Origin: Bacteroidetes bacterium GWF2_35_48
GTDB taxonomy: Bacteria > Bacteroidota > Bacteroidia > Bacteroidales > GWF2-35-48
NCBI GenBank assembly: GCA_001769125.1
Contig: MEOG01000081.1
Span: 1 to 64,000, forward strand
Length of the DNA: 64,000 nt
Direction: 5' to 3'
The position numbers and the translations under genes are program-made. Below the pieces are notes generated by a model. That model was not told the origin of the DNA, made no database searches, and was given only the letters and a program-made list of their open reading frames with translations. Below are positions 19,353-27,896 of this stretch, in pieces; within the stretch, counting starts at the first letter, position 1; each line of letters opens with the position of its first letter.

Positions 19353-19719
19353 CAACCTGTTATTTCCGGTAAAGACTTTATCAAATTCCTTGAGCATTTA
19401 GAGTTTGTTTCTTACCTCACGCGAAATGCAGATATGCATCTTAAAAATTTTTCATTGATATGCAAACCGGAAACAGGATATACATTATCCACTGCATGAC
19501 ATGGTTTCAATAGCACTGCTTTTACCTTATGATTCGGAAGAACTGGCATTAACCCTTAATGCGAAAAAGAAGAAAATAAAGCGAAGTGATTTTTTGAAAG
19601 CAATGTCAACAAATGGTGTCCCGGAAAGAGCACAGCTGAACCTTATAAAAAAAATGGAATCCTGCATTCCTGCTTTGCTGAAATATATTGACAAAAGTTT
19701 TTTACCTGCCAAAATGTAA
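19353..19719 (+). pseudogene. Chimeric hicA/hipA toxin fossil
   Basis: The frame starting at 19353 gives QPVISGKDFIKFLE, which resembles the start of a HicA toxin. Within about 15 codons it turns into NADMHLKNFSLICKPETGY, the catalytic-loop region of HipA-type kinases. A TGA follows after GYTLSTA. The HipA sequence continues in another frame at 19501 (MVSIALLLPYDSEELALTLN...KKKIKRSDF). A lost AT in what would be GCATATGACATGG explains the shift. The upstream 300 or so codons of HipA are absent. It is a non-functional composite of two toxin genes. Confidence 0.65.
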
Positions 19720-19845
19720 AAAAGAATACAAGAGTATAATCAAAAGCAGGGCAAATCAATTGTACTTCTAAAAATGTTTATAAAAATATCGCTTTTATTC
19801 CCGATAATAAAAATCACTTATTAACTTTGCCTGAAATACGAAAAG

Positions 19846-20526
19846 ATGGAAGCTGTTTTTCAGGATTTGGAGCTGATGGACTATAAAGAAGCATGGGTTT
19901 ATCAGGAAGATATTTTTAATAAAATTATTGATTTTAAATTAAATAAAATTTCTTCTTCAACGCCGGGTTACCTTTTGTTTGTTGAGCATCCGCATGTTTA
20001 CACACTTGGGAAAAACGGAAAAAAGAACAACCTGCTTATCAACGATAGTTTTCTTGAAAAAATACAGGCTTCCTTTTATGAAATTGACAGGGGTGGAGAT
20101 ATTACCTATCATGGCCCCGGACAATTAGTGGGGTATCCGGTTATAGATATTGAGCTGGCCGGGCTTACGCTGAAAAAATATATTTTTTTAGTAGAAGAAG
20201 CAATTATCCAAATGCTCGCTGGATATGAAATTTCAGCTGAAAGACTCAATGGCGCAACAGGTGTCTGGCTGGATGTTATAAATCCGGCAAAAATACGTAA
20301 GATATGTGCAATCGGTGTTCGGGCAAGTCGCTATGTTACCATGCACGGTTTTGCATTAAATGTCAATACAGACCTGAAGTATTTTTCTTACATCAACCCC
20401 TGTGGGTTTATAGATAAAGGGATTACTTCTATGGAAAAAGAGCTGGGGGAAAAAATTGACATGCAGGAAGTAAAGCAAAATCTGAAAAAGAACCTTGCTG
20501 ATACTTTATTTCTGAAATTTAAATAA
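19846..20526 (+). CDS. lipB: Octanoyltransferase LipB
   Basis: 226 aa. It transfers octanoyl groups from acyl carrier protein to lipoyl domains of 2-oxoacid dehydrogenases and GcvH. Conserved blocks are EHPHVYTLG, RGGDITYHGPGQLVGYP, CAIGVRASRYVTMHGFALN and INPCGF, whose Cys (about residue 186) is the acyl-carrying catalytic residue. A TAACTTTG box at 19822-19829 suggests its own promoter. recJ begins 8 bp after its stop codon, so the two are probably co-transcribed. Confidence 0.96.
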   Translation: MEAVFQDLELMDYKEAWVYQEDIFNKIIDFKLNKISSSTPGYLLFVEHPHVYTLGKNGKKNNLLINDSFLEKIQASFYEIDRGGDITYHGPGQLVGYPVIDIELAGLTLKKYIFLVEEAIIQMLAGYEISAERLNGATGVWLDVINPAKIRKICAIGVRASRYVTMHGFALNVNTDLKYFSYINPCGFIDKGITSMEKELGEKIDMQEVKQNLKKNLADTLFLKFK

Positions 20527-20534
20527 AAAATATA

Positions 20535-22256
20535 ATGGAAAAAAGATGGGAGCTTAAAATTCCCGCGGATGAAACTAAAGCTGTAGAATTATCAGATGAA
20601 TTAAAAAAACAAAACAGAAACATACCGCTACCCCTTGTGAAAATGCTGCTGCAAAGAGGTATTCAGACGGCAAAAGATGCGATTGCTTTTTTTGAACCGA
20701 AACTGGAAAACCTGCACGACCCTTTTTTAATGAAGGATATGGATAAAGCTGTTGAGCGATTGCAGAAAGCAGTTAAAGCAAAGGAAACAATTATGATTTA
20801 CGGCGATTATGATGTGGACGGTACCACTTCTGTTGCTTTGATGTATTTGTTTCTTTTCAAGCGGCATCCAAATCTGTATTACTACGTACCCGACAGGGAT
20901 GCAGAAGGATATGGTATTTCTGAACGGGGAATTGATTTTGCGGAAGAAAAAAATGTATCGCTGATAATCGCGCTTGACTGCGGAATTAAAGAAATTGAAA
21001 AAGTAAAATACGCTCTGGGAAAAAATATTGAAATGATTATCTGCGATCATCATAATCCCGGCGATAAACTCCCTGAGGCTGCTGCTGTGCTCGATCCTAA
21101 AAGAACAGATTGTCCGTATCCATATAAAGAACTTTCAGGCTGCGGCGTTGGATTCAAATTTCTTCAGGCTTTTTGCATCAGAGAAGATATTCCGCTGCTT
21201 GAAATAGAAGTACTGCTCGACCTTGTCGCAGTAAGCATTGCATCAGACATTGTTCCTATTACCGGCGAAAACAGAATACTTGCTACGCATGGATTAAGAA
21301 AGCTGAATTCCGACCCGATTATTGGACTCAAATCTATTATTAAAACAGCCGGTATTATTAATGAAATTACCATTAATGATATTGTTTTTAAAATAGGTCC
21401 CCGTATAAATGCAGCCGGACGTATTGATTATGGAAGAAAAGCCGTTGAGCTTTTGATATCAAAAAACCCTGTTCAGGCAGATGTTTTCAGCCAGCAGATA
21501 AATGTATTCAATACGACACGCAAAGAGCTTGACAACACGATAACTGTTGAAATTCTGGAAGAAATTCTTGGCAACAAAACATTGCAGGATAAAAAAACAA
21601 CCGTGGTTTACAATGCCGCATGGCATAAAGGAGTTCTGGGAATTGTTGCATCAAGACTTACAGAACATTACTACCGCCCAACGATAGTTCTCACAGAATC
21701 AAATGGCTTTGCAACTGGTTCTGCCCGTTCTGTAGATGGATTTGATTTGTACAGTGCAATTTCTTCCTGTAGCGATCTTCTTGAAAGCTATGGAGGTCAC
21801 ATGTATGCCGCCGGATTAACGCTCAAAGTTGAAAATATTCGTCCGCTTCAGGAACGCTTCGAGGCAAAAGTCTCAGAAATGATAACTCCCGAGCTTTCAA
21901 TTCCTAAAATTGAAATTGACGAGTGCATTCAGTTGGTGGATGTTACAGAGGAGTTTTATTATACACTCAAAATGTTTGAACCATACGGTCCCGAAAATAT
22001 GCGCCCGATTTTTATGTCGGAAAATGTTTCTGACCGTGGTACAGGGAAAAAAGTTGGAGCAGGAAAAGAACACCTGAAACTCGATCTGATGGAAGAAAAT
22101 AACAGGCGTGTATATCCGGCAATAGGATTTCAGCTTGCCAATAAATTTGATATTGTCAGCTACGGTAAAAAGTTTAAAATCTGCTATACTATTGACGAGA
22201 ATGTTTTTATGGGTAAAACAAATATTCAGCTTGTGATTAAAGATATTGCGTCTTGA
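20535..22256 (+). CDS. recJ: Single-stranded-DNA exonuclease RecJ
   Basis: 573 aa. Motifs of the DHH phosphoesterase family are present: YGDYDVDGTTS, IALDCGI and CDHHNPGD (the DHH motif). The DHHA1 domain has GSARSVDGFDLYSAI and GGHMYAAG, and a C-terminal OB-like domain follows. RecJ degrades 5' ends in recombination and mismatch repair. It lies 8 bp after lipB. A hairpin follows its stop. Confidence 0.96.
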   Translation: MEKRWELKIPADETKAVELSDELKKQNRNIPLPLVKMLLQRGIQTAKDAIAFFEPKLENLHDPFLMKDMDKAVERLQKAVKAKETIMIYGDYDVDGTTSVALMYLFLFKRHPNLYYYVPDRDAEGYGISERGIDFAEEKNVSLIIALDCGIKEIEKVKYALGKNIEMIICDHHNPGDKLPEAAAVLDPKRTDCPYPYKELSGCGVGFKFLQAFCIREDIPLLEIEVLLDLVAVSIASDIVPITGENRILATHGLRKLNSDPIIGLKSIIKTAGIINEITINDIVFKIGPRINAAGRIDYGRKAVELLISKNPVQADVFSQQINVFNTTRKELDNTITVEILEEILGNKTLQDKKTTVVYNAAWHKGVLGIVASRLTEHYYRPTIVLTESNGFATGSARSVDGFDLYSAISSCSDLLESYGGHMYAAGLTLKVENIRPLQERFEAKVSEMITPELSIPKIEIDECIQLVDVTEEFYYTLKMFEPYGPENMRPIFMSENVSDRGTGKKVGAGKEHLKLDLMEENNRRVYPAIGFQLANKFDIVSYGKKFKICYTIDENVFMGKTNIQLVIKDIAS

Positions 22257-22298
22257 TTTTTTTGGGTGGTTTCGACTCCGCTCAACCACCAAAAAAAA
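22255..22298. terminator. Hairpin after recJ with T-rich and A-rich flanks
   Basis: GGTGGTT (22265-22271) pairs with AACCACC (22284-22290), and T-run/A-run flanks extend the stem, which suits a bidirectional terminator. The loop TCGACTCCGCTC is the same as in the grpE-dnaJ hairpin although the stems differ. It lies ahead of the ClC start. Confidence 0.6.
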
Positions 22299-22320
22299 TA
22301 TAAATCAAAACTATTTAATT

Positions 22321-24114
22321 TTGTACCGCCGTTTTAAAATACATTTTAAGCTATTTCTGAACAGCTTTCATAAATGGAGAATCCGAAATATCGGGAATAA
22401 AACATTCCTTATTATTTCAAGTGGGATTATTGGCGTTGTTGCTGGTCTTGCTGCTGTTCTGCTAAAACAATTGGTTCATTTTGTCCAATGGTTGCTGAAA
22501 TCTAATTTCAATCTTCACGAATCCAATATTTTATTTTTTCTGTACCCGATTCTCGGAATATTAATTTCTGTTTTAATCGTTCAGTTTTTTATTAAAGGTA
22601 AGTACTACAAAGGCATCAGTGCTGTTTTGTTTTCAATATTTAAAAAATCTTCAAAATTAGATACGCATCACACATGGTCGCATTTGCTTACAAGCTCCAT
22701 TACGGTAAGCTTTGGCGGTTCCGTTGGACTGGAGGCTCCTGTTGTTTCAACGGGTTCTGCTATCGGCTCTAATATTGCACGCGTATTGCGATTAGGTTAT
22801 AAAGAGCGCACCTTGCTTCTTGGTTGTGGTGCTGCTGCTGGTATTGCTGCAATTTTTAATTCGCCGATTGCAGGCGTGCTGTTTGCGTATGAGGTGTTAT
22901 TATTTCAGTTTACTGTACCGGCATTCATTCCTCTGTTAATAGCCTCTGCCTCTGCTGCAATTGTTTCTAAACTGCTTTACTCGGGACAATTGTTTTTCCC
23001 TGTTACCGAAGGCTGGGAATTTAATGCAATTCCTTTTTATATTCTTTTGGCTTTAGTATGCGGATTAATTTCCGCATATATAATTCGCATGAATCATAAA
23101 ATCGAAGAATTTTTTAAAACAAGGAAAAACATTTATGTAAAAATTTTATCAGGTGGAATAACGCTTGGGATGTTGATTTTTATTTTTCCTCCCCTTTTCG
23201 GAGAAGGTTATGGAACTATTGTAAACCTACTCAACGGCGCATATACAAAAATATTAGAACACAGTCTTTTTTATGATTTTGGAAGCAATCCGGCATTCAT
23301 TCTTATTTTTGTTTTTGTAATTATTTTAGTGAAAATTTTTGCTACAGCGGCAACGATTGGATCGGGCGGTAATGGCGGTATTTTTGCTCCCTCTTTGTTT
23401 ACAGGGGCTTTAACAGGTTTTGGTTTTGCTTTTCTCATCAACACAACAGGGCTGATGAATTTGAACATCTCCAATTTTATTGTTGTTGGAATGGCAGGTA
23501 TTTTAAGCGGGGTTATTCATATTCCTTTAACAGCAATATTTTTAATTGCCGAAATTACCAGTGGGTACGTGCTTTTTGTCCCTCTAATGATTGTGTCTGC
23601 GCTTTCTTTTTTTATTTCAAAATATTTTGAGCCTTACTCCGTGTACACTAAAATTCTCGCGGAAAAAGGCATTGTGCGTACCAATGATAAAGAAGATACA
23701 CTCATAAGCCACATGAATCTGGAGGAATTAATAGAGTCGGATTTTGTAATTTTAAAATACTACGATAAGTTTCAGATTTTGCTGAATGCAATTTCTCACT
23801 CGAAACGAAATATTTTTCCGGTAACAGACGATAAGGGAACGCTCGTTGGCATTGTCAGACTTGACGATGTGCGTGAGATGATGTTTGAAACAAAGCTTTA
23901 CGACAAAGTTCCTGTTGAAGAAATTATGTCGGAAGTACAGGATGTAATACACAAAAGCGATAATATCCGTGATGTATTGGTAAAATTTCAACGCACGGAA
24001 ACCTGGAATCTGCCGGTAGTAGAAGAAGGAACGTATATTGGCTTTGTCTCAAAATCCCGCCTGCTCGACGATTACAGAACTTTGTTTGTTAGCTCGTCTA
24101 AGGAGTTGATATAG
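22321..24114 (+). CDS. ClC-type chloride channel/transporter with CBS pair
   Basis: About 597 aa from the TTG at 22321; the track start at 22246 lies inside recJ and would put the terminator hairpin within the gene, and no ATG is available near the N-terminus. Some ten membrane helices carry the ClC signatures GGSVGLEAPVVS (GxEGP-like, with the gating Glu) and GSGGNGGIFAPSLF (GxFxP). A cytoplasmic pair of CBS domains follows (about residues 470-590), probably sensing nucleotides. It moves chloride, as a channel or in exchange for protons. Confidence 0.88.
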   Translation: MYRRFKIHFKLFLNSFHKWRIRNIGNKTFLIISSGIIGVVAGLAAVLLKQLVHFVQWLLKSNFNLHESNILFFLYPILGILISVLIVQFFIKGKYYKGISAVLFSIFKKSSKLDTHHTWSHLLTSSITVSFGGSVGLEAPVVSTGSAIGSNIARVLRLGYKERTLLLGCGAAAGIAAIFNSPIAGVLFAYEVLLFQFTVPAFIPLLIASASAAIVSKLLYSGQLFFPVTEGWEFNAIPFYILLALVCGLISAYIIRMNHKIEEFFKTRKNIYVKILSGGITLGMLIFIFPPLFGEGYGTIVNLLNGAYTKILEHSLFYDFGSNPAFILIFVFVIILVKIFATAATIGSGGNGGIFAPSLFTGALTGFGFAFLINTTGLMNLNISNFIVVGMAGILSGVIHIPLTAIFLIAEITSGYVLFVPLMIVSALSFFISKYFEPYSVYTKILAEKGIVRTNDKEDTLISHMNLEELIESDFVILKYYDKFQILLNAISHSKRNIFPVTDDKGTLVGIVRLDDVREMMFETKLYDKVPVEEIMSEVQDVIHKSDNIRDVLVKFQRTETWNLPVVEEGTYIGFVSKSRLLDDYRTLFVSSSKELI

Positions 24115-24249
24115 GTTTGCTGGCAATAAAAGTTTATCTTTTAATTCATTTGGAGCAAATTTTTTGTTAAATTTGTAATTATTATTTTGTTGCTACAGCT
24201 ACAGACATTGAAGTAATAAAAAGCAAACCTTTTTTAAAATTTGAATTAA

Positions 24250-24465
24250 ATGACACAATATCTATCATATCAGGGAATTTATGAAAATGGACTGATTCGG
24301 CTTTTAACCCAGATAAAAACATTAAGGAATAAATCAAAAGTGACCGTTTTGATTCCAGTTGAAACTGCTTCAGGAATTGAAATTAATGAATTTATGAAAA
24401 AAGGAAATATTTGTTCTGTAGGAGGCGATTCTGTAACTGAAACCGAAGATTACGACAATGAATAA
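24250..24465 (+). CDS. Small antitoxin-like protein (AF2212/VapB type)
   Basis: 71 aa. The pattern YQGIYENGLIRLLTQI...SKVTVLIPVE, then SVGGDSVTETEDYDNE resembles short antitoxins of the AF2212-like/DUF104 group that pair with PIN-domain RNases. The next reading frame begins at an ATG overlapping its stop (ATGAATAA), exactly where a PIN toxin would start, but that frame is broken. It may be an orphan antitoxin. Confidence 0.55.
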   Translation: MTQYLSYQGIYENGLIRLLTQIKTLRNKSKVTVLIPVETASGIEINEFMKKGNICSVGGDSVTETEDYDNE

Positions 24466-24562
24466 TATTCTCATAGACACGATCTATTACTGAGTTTACA
24501 GCTATGTAATGCAACATGAGCAAAAAGATAATACCATTGTGGAAGAGATAGAATTTTGTTAA
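24458..24562 (+). pseudogene. PIN-domain toxin stub
   Basis: The ATG at 24458 opens with MNNILIDT, the usual first strand and first acidic residue of a PIN/VapC toxin, then IYY and TGA at 24491. The same frame continues 22 codons (VYSYVMQHEQKDNTIVEE...) to a second stop. Nearly the whole nuclease domain is missing. Its overlap with the upstream antitoxin frame supports its origin as the second gene of a TA pair. Confidence 0.5.
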
Positions 24563-24586
24563 TCAATATTATTTTCGTTAATTTTG
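24556..24586 (+). promoter_or_regulatory. Bacteroidetes-type promoter of a TA pair
   Basis: TTG at 24556-24558, a 20-nt spacer and TAATTTTG at 24579-24586 fit the consensus fully. The start would be near 24593, 20 nt before the antitoxin ATG at 24613. Confidence 0.6.
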
Positions 24587-24612
24587 TATAATCAATAAAA
24601 AAAAAGCTTAAA

Positions 24613-24810
24613 ATGGAAAGTATTGTAATAGATATAAGAAACGAAAAAGACAAGTTTTTGTTTTTAGCTCTTGCTGAGAGATTAAAGCTCAGGTCGAAAA
24701 TATTTACTGATGAAGAAAAAGAAGAAATTGGCTTAATCAAAGCCATGAAAGAAGGGAAAAATTCAGGTAAAGCAGACGAGGTTGAAATAATGAAATCTTT
24801 AGATAAATAG
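24613..24810 (+). CDS. RelB-like antitoxin (small)
   Basis: 65 aa. MESIVIDIRNEKDKFLFLALAERLKLRSKIFTDEEKEEIGLIKAMKEG is an N-terminal strand plus helices, a form common among small antitoxins preceding RelE/ParE toxins. The toxin frame begins within its stop codon region. The promoter is directly upstream. Confidence 0.6.
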   Translation: MESIVIDIRNEKDKFLFLALAERLKLRSKIFTDEEKEEIGLIKAMKEGKNSGKADEVEIMKSLDK

Positions 24811-25073
24811 TTGTAGAATATACAAAAAGATTTCTAAAAGATATTGACGCCATTGATAATCGTTCTCTGGCTTTAGATGTAAAAGAAGCTATTAATGACG
24901 CAAAATCAGTAAATTCTATTAAAGATTTGAAGAGTACAAAAAAAATGAAGGGGGAGAAAAATGCTTTCAGAATTAAAATCGGAGATTACAGATTAGGTTT
25001 TTATCTGGAAGCAGATACAATTTTAATGTCACGCTTCCTTCATAGAAAGGAAATCTACAGGTATTTCCCTTGA
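24807..25073 (+). CDS. RelE/ParE-family toxin with non-standard start
   Basis: 88 aa, absent from the ORF track because it has no ATG, GTG or TTG at its front. The frame reads IVVEYTKRFLKDIDAI, then KNAFRIKIGDYRLGFYLE and RFLHRKEIYRYFP, a full-length ParE/RelE fold including the GDYR strand and the C-terminal HRKEIYR catalytic-type segment. A TAA at 24804 leaves ATA at 24807 as the first codon, overlapping the antitoxin stop by 4 nt. Either translation starts at ATA by coupling, or an ATG has mutated and silenced the toxin. Confidence 0.7.
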   Translation: MVVEYTKRFLKDIDAIDNRSLALDVKEAINDAKSVNSIKDLKSTKKMKGEKNAFRIKIGDYRLGFYLEADTILMSRFLHRKEIYRYFP

Positions 25074-25202
25074 TTTTATAATTAGTTTCGTTAACCCAAA
25101 AAAATAACATAAAGCACATTCTTTCTTTTGATGCAGATTTCAACAGTATTGAGGGCATCAAACGTATTTATAACTAAGCAAGATCTCCCACATCTTACAT
25201 GC

Positions 25203-26375
25203 TTATTTCTCATAAAACGTCCTGATAAAAACATCCACTGCATCACACAGCTTATCAATATCTGCATTATTGTTGAATATATTTACAGAAACGCGTATAT
25301 GTCCCAGTCGCAGTGAAGTGTATATTCCACGGTGTTCAAGATATTTAATACATTCTTCCGGAGGTAGCTCTTCAAGGTCGAAGCAGACAATTGCAGAACG
25401 CTCTTCATTACTATTAACCGGCGATATAATTTTTACCGGAAGCGAAGATAGTTTTTCAATTAAATAATCTGTAAGTTCCGTAATTCTATTCCTGATTTCT
25501 TCAAACCCAATGCCTGAAAGATAATTGAACGCTACTCCGGCTGCAAGAATTCCTTGCAAATTATAGGTTCCTGTAAAGTAGCGGTCTGCCGAATCGTAAA
25601 GAGAAAATTCTTTTCCTTTTCCTGTGTAAAACCATTCGTTTTCCTGAGGTTGAACCGAAAGCCATCCGGCAATGGGTGAAGGAAAGGTTTTTCTGAATGT
25701 TTCAGAAGTATAAAATAATGTTCCGATATGACCTGTAAAGCCCCATTTGTGCATCGAGCAGGTAAAAACATCAATATTCATTTTTTCAACATCAACAGGA
25801 TAAAGAGGAAAAGCCTGTGTACCATTTACAATAAATAAAATATTTCGTTTTTTCAACTCTGTGCCGAGGGTTTCAATATCCTGCCTAAATCCGCTTGCAT
25901 ATTGGGTATACGAAGTAACAAGGGCTTTTGTGTCATTATCTATTAAGGAAAGAATTTTATCTATCGGGTATCCGTGGTTTTCATGAGAAACATATTTCAT
26001 GGTGATGCCCTGATATTCGAAAGGAACAGAATTCGAGGGAAATTCTTCTTCCATGGACACGATATTAAAAGGAGTCTGATATTTGTTTTTCCATGAAAGA
26101 GCAAGAATAGACATTGCCAGACTGTTGTTCCATGAAAAGCCCACATCGTTCACATCTGCATTGATGAGGCCTGCAATTTTTTTTCTTACTTCATACGCTT
26201 CGCTGAAATCTTTTTGAAAAAAAGCATCGCCGAACTGGTTCAACTTGCGATATTCTTCCATGATTTTTCTGAGTACTACATTTGGCAGTGGCGACATTCC
26301 CGCGCTTTGAAAATAAGTAATGTTTTCAGCAACAGGAAAATCCTGTCGAATTTTAGTCCAGTCTGTGGTTGCCAT
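25203..26375 (-). CDS. Class V aminotransferase (cysteine desulfurase-like)
   Basis: 390 aa. A PLP fold-type I enzyme starting DWTKIRQDFPVAENITYFQSAG. The PLP-binding Lys is in SMHKWGFTGHIG; SWNNSLAMSI and VTSYTQYASGF (Schiff-base and phosphate neighbourhood) are also recognisable. The family includes cysteine desulfurases, kynureninase-like and isopenicillin-epimerase-like enzymes. No Cys-containing catalytic loop is evident, so sulfur mobilisation is doubtful; the substrate is unknown. Confidence 0.85.
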   Translation of the reverse strand: MATTDWTKIRQDFPVAENITYFQSAGMSPLPNVVLRKIMEEYRKLNQFGDAFFQKDFSEAYEVRKKIAGLINADVNDVGFSWNNSLAMSILALSWKNKYQTPFNIVSMEEEFPSNSVPFEYQGITMKYVSHENHGYPIDKILSLIDNDTKALVTSYTQYASGFRQDIETLGTELKKRNILFIVNGTQAFPLYPVDVEKMNIDVFTCSMHKWGFTGHIGTLFYTSETFRKTFPSPIAGWLSVQPQENEWFYTGKGKEFSLYDSADRYFTGTYNLQGILAAGVAFNYLSGIGFEEIRNRITELTDYLIEKLSSLPVKIISPVNSNEERSAIVCFDLEELPPEECIKYLEHRGIYTSLRLGHIRVSVNIFNNNADIDKLCDAVDVFIRTFYEK

Positions 26376-26621
26376 GATTTATTGTTTTTAAATCAACAAA
26401 ATTTTATTCAATATAATTGGATTTAGGATCTGCCTGCTTGACGCAGCTTGCCTGATGCAAGCAGGTCTGGCAGGTTTAGAATCAGGATTTAGGATAAAAG
26501 TTTACCGGAAAGTTCTTAATCCTACTCTTACTTCTTAATCCTTAATCTATTTCCTCCCCCGCAAACCTGTGAGGAACCAGCACACGGGCTTACCCTCAAA
26601 ACCTCACAGGTTTGGCTTGCC
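26376..26621. repeat. Palindromic repeats between aminotransferase and glycosyltransferase
   Basis: GCAAACCTGTGAGG (26561-26574) and CCTCACAGGTTTGGC (26602-26616) form a hairpin of the same family as the repeats at 10.2-10.65 kb. A second palindrome-rich stretch (CTGCCTGCTTGACGCAGCTTGCC...GGTCTGGCAGG) lies near 26431-26480. No gene is seen. Confidence 0.6.
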
Positions 26622-27758
26622 TTACACTGCGTAAATTCCCATTGCCCGCTCCATGCAATCCCAAAGATTATTCGCTGTAGTGTCCCAGGTAAATTTTTCT
26701 CTGTGAAGGCTTCCGTAACTAACCATTCTATTTCTGAAAGATGGTATTTTATGCAGCGTAGACATAGCCTGTTTAATAGAATCAACAGAAAAAGGATCGA
26801 CAAGAAGCGCAGAATCTCCCGCAACTTCTGGCATGGATGTAACATTGGCGGTTATTACCGGGACATCGCATTTCATGGCTTCAACAATGGGTATTCCGAA
26901 TCCTTCAAAGTAAGGAACAAAAACAAGGGCAAAAGCAGCTCCGGCAACAAGCGCCAGTTCATCGGGTTCAAGCCTTCCTGTAAAAATCACATCTTCTTTA
27001 TGGGTCATAGCCTTCAATGTGTCATCAATTGGCTTTGTTTTAAACATGGATGTTCCGACAATTACCATTTTTTTATCAGCGCCGGTTGATTTTTTGAATT
27101 CATCAAAAGCCTGCAGCATACGGCAAATATTTTTTCTCGGATGCAGTGCTCCAACAAAGTAGAAATAATCTTTCCCCTGTGTATATTTTTCTTTAACTGC
27201 AAAAATTTCGTTATCCTCTAAAGGTTTAAATATTTCATTAACCCCATTGTATACTACATCAATTTTTTCAGGAGCAATGTGGAAATTTTCAATGATATCG
27301 ACTTTAGAATATTCAGAAACGGTTGCAATGCGTTTTGCTTTTTTGGCGTATTTTGGAAAATATTTATTATAAAACTTACTTGTCAGAAAGGGAAGATCTT
27401 TTGGGTAATGCAGAAAATTAATATCGTGAATTACATCAATGGAAGGGACATCTGTTGAAAGAGATAAAAATCCGTCTGTAGATAAAAAATAATCTGCTTT
27501 ATGTTTTTTCAGTATTTCAGGAATAACTTTTTCAAACCACCAGTAATATAAAAATGGGTGTCTTGCTTGCGGACCGGCAACGATTGGAATGATATTATTG
27601 GAGAAAATAAATTCATCAGAATAATTCCTGTCAAAAATAAAAAGGAACTGATGTTCGCTATGCCTTTGTGTAATTCGCTTTAATGCCTCATAGGTAAACC
27701 ATCCGATGCCTTCCAGCTTGTTGGCTAATAATAATCGTGTATTTACTGCTATTTTCAT
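26622..27758 (-). CDS. GT4-family glycosyltransferase
   Basis: 378 aa. A GT-B fold glycosyltransferase starting MKIAVNTRLLLANKLEGIGWF. The C-terminal domain has the nucleotide-sugar signature FVGALHPRKNICRMLQAF and the E-x7-E motif FEGFGIPIVEAM. It transfers a sugar from an NDP donor, probably for polysaccharide or LPS. There is no adjacent polysaccharide cluster, so the acceptor is unknown. Confidence 0.9.
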   Translation of the reverse strand: MKIAVNTRLLLANKLEGIGWFTYEALKRITQRHSEHQFLFIFDRNYSDEFIFSNNIIPIVAGPQARHPFLYYWWFEKVIPEILKKHKADYFLSTDGFLSLSTDVPSIDVIHDINFLHYPKDLPFLTSKFYNKYFPKYAKKAKRIATVSEYSKVDIIENFHIAPEKIDVVYNGVNEIFKPLEDNEIFAVKEKYTQGKDYFYFVGALHPRKNICRMLQAFDEFKKSTGADKKMVIVGTSMFKTKPIDDTLKAMTHKEDVIFTGRLEPDELALVAGAAFALVFVPYFEGFGIPIVEAMKCDVPVITANVTSMPEVAGDSALLVDPFSVDSIKQAMSTLHKIPSFRNRMVSYGSLHREKFTWDTTANNLWDCMERAMGIYAV

Positions 27759-27896
27759 TTTTTAAATTTTTAAAGTCCGAAGTCTACAGTCAAAATACGA
27801 TAGAAATACGATAGAAATTCAATAGGAATACAATTGTACAACTATCGTCCATCTACCGAATATCTATCGTTGCACTATTGTACATCTTCAAATTTA

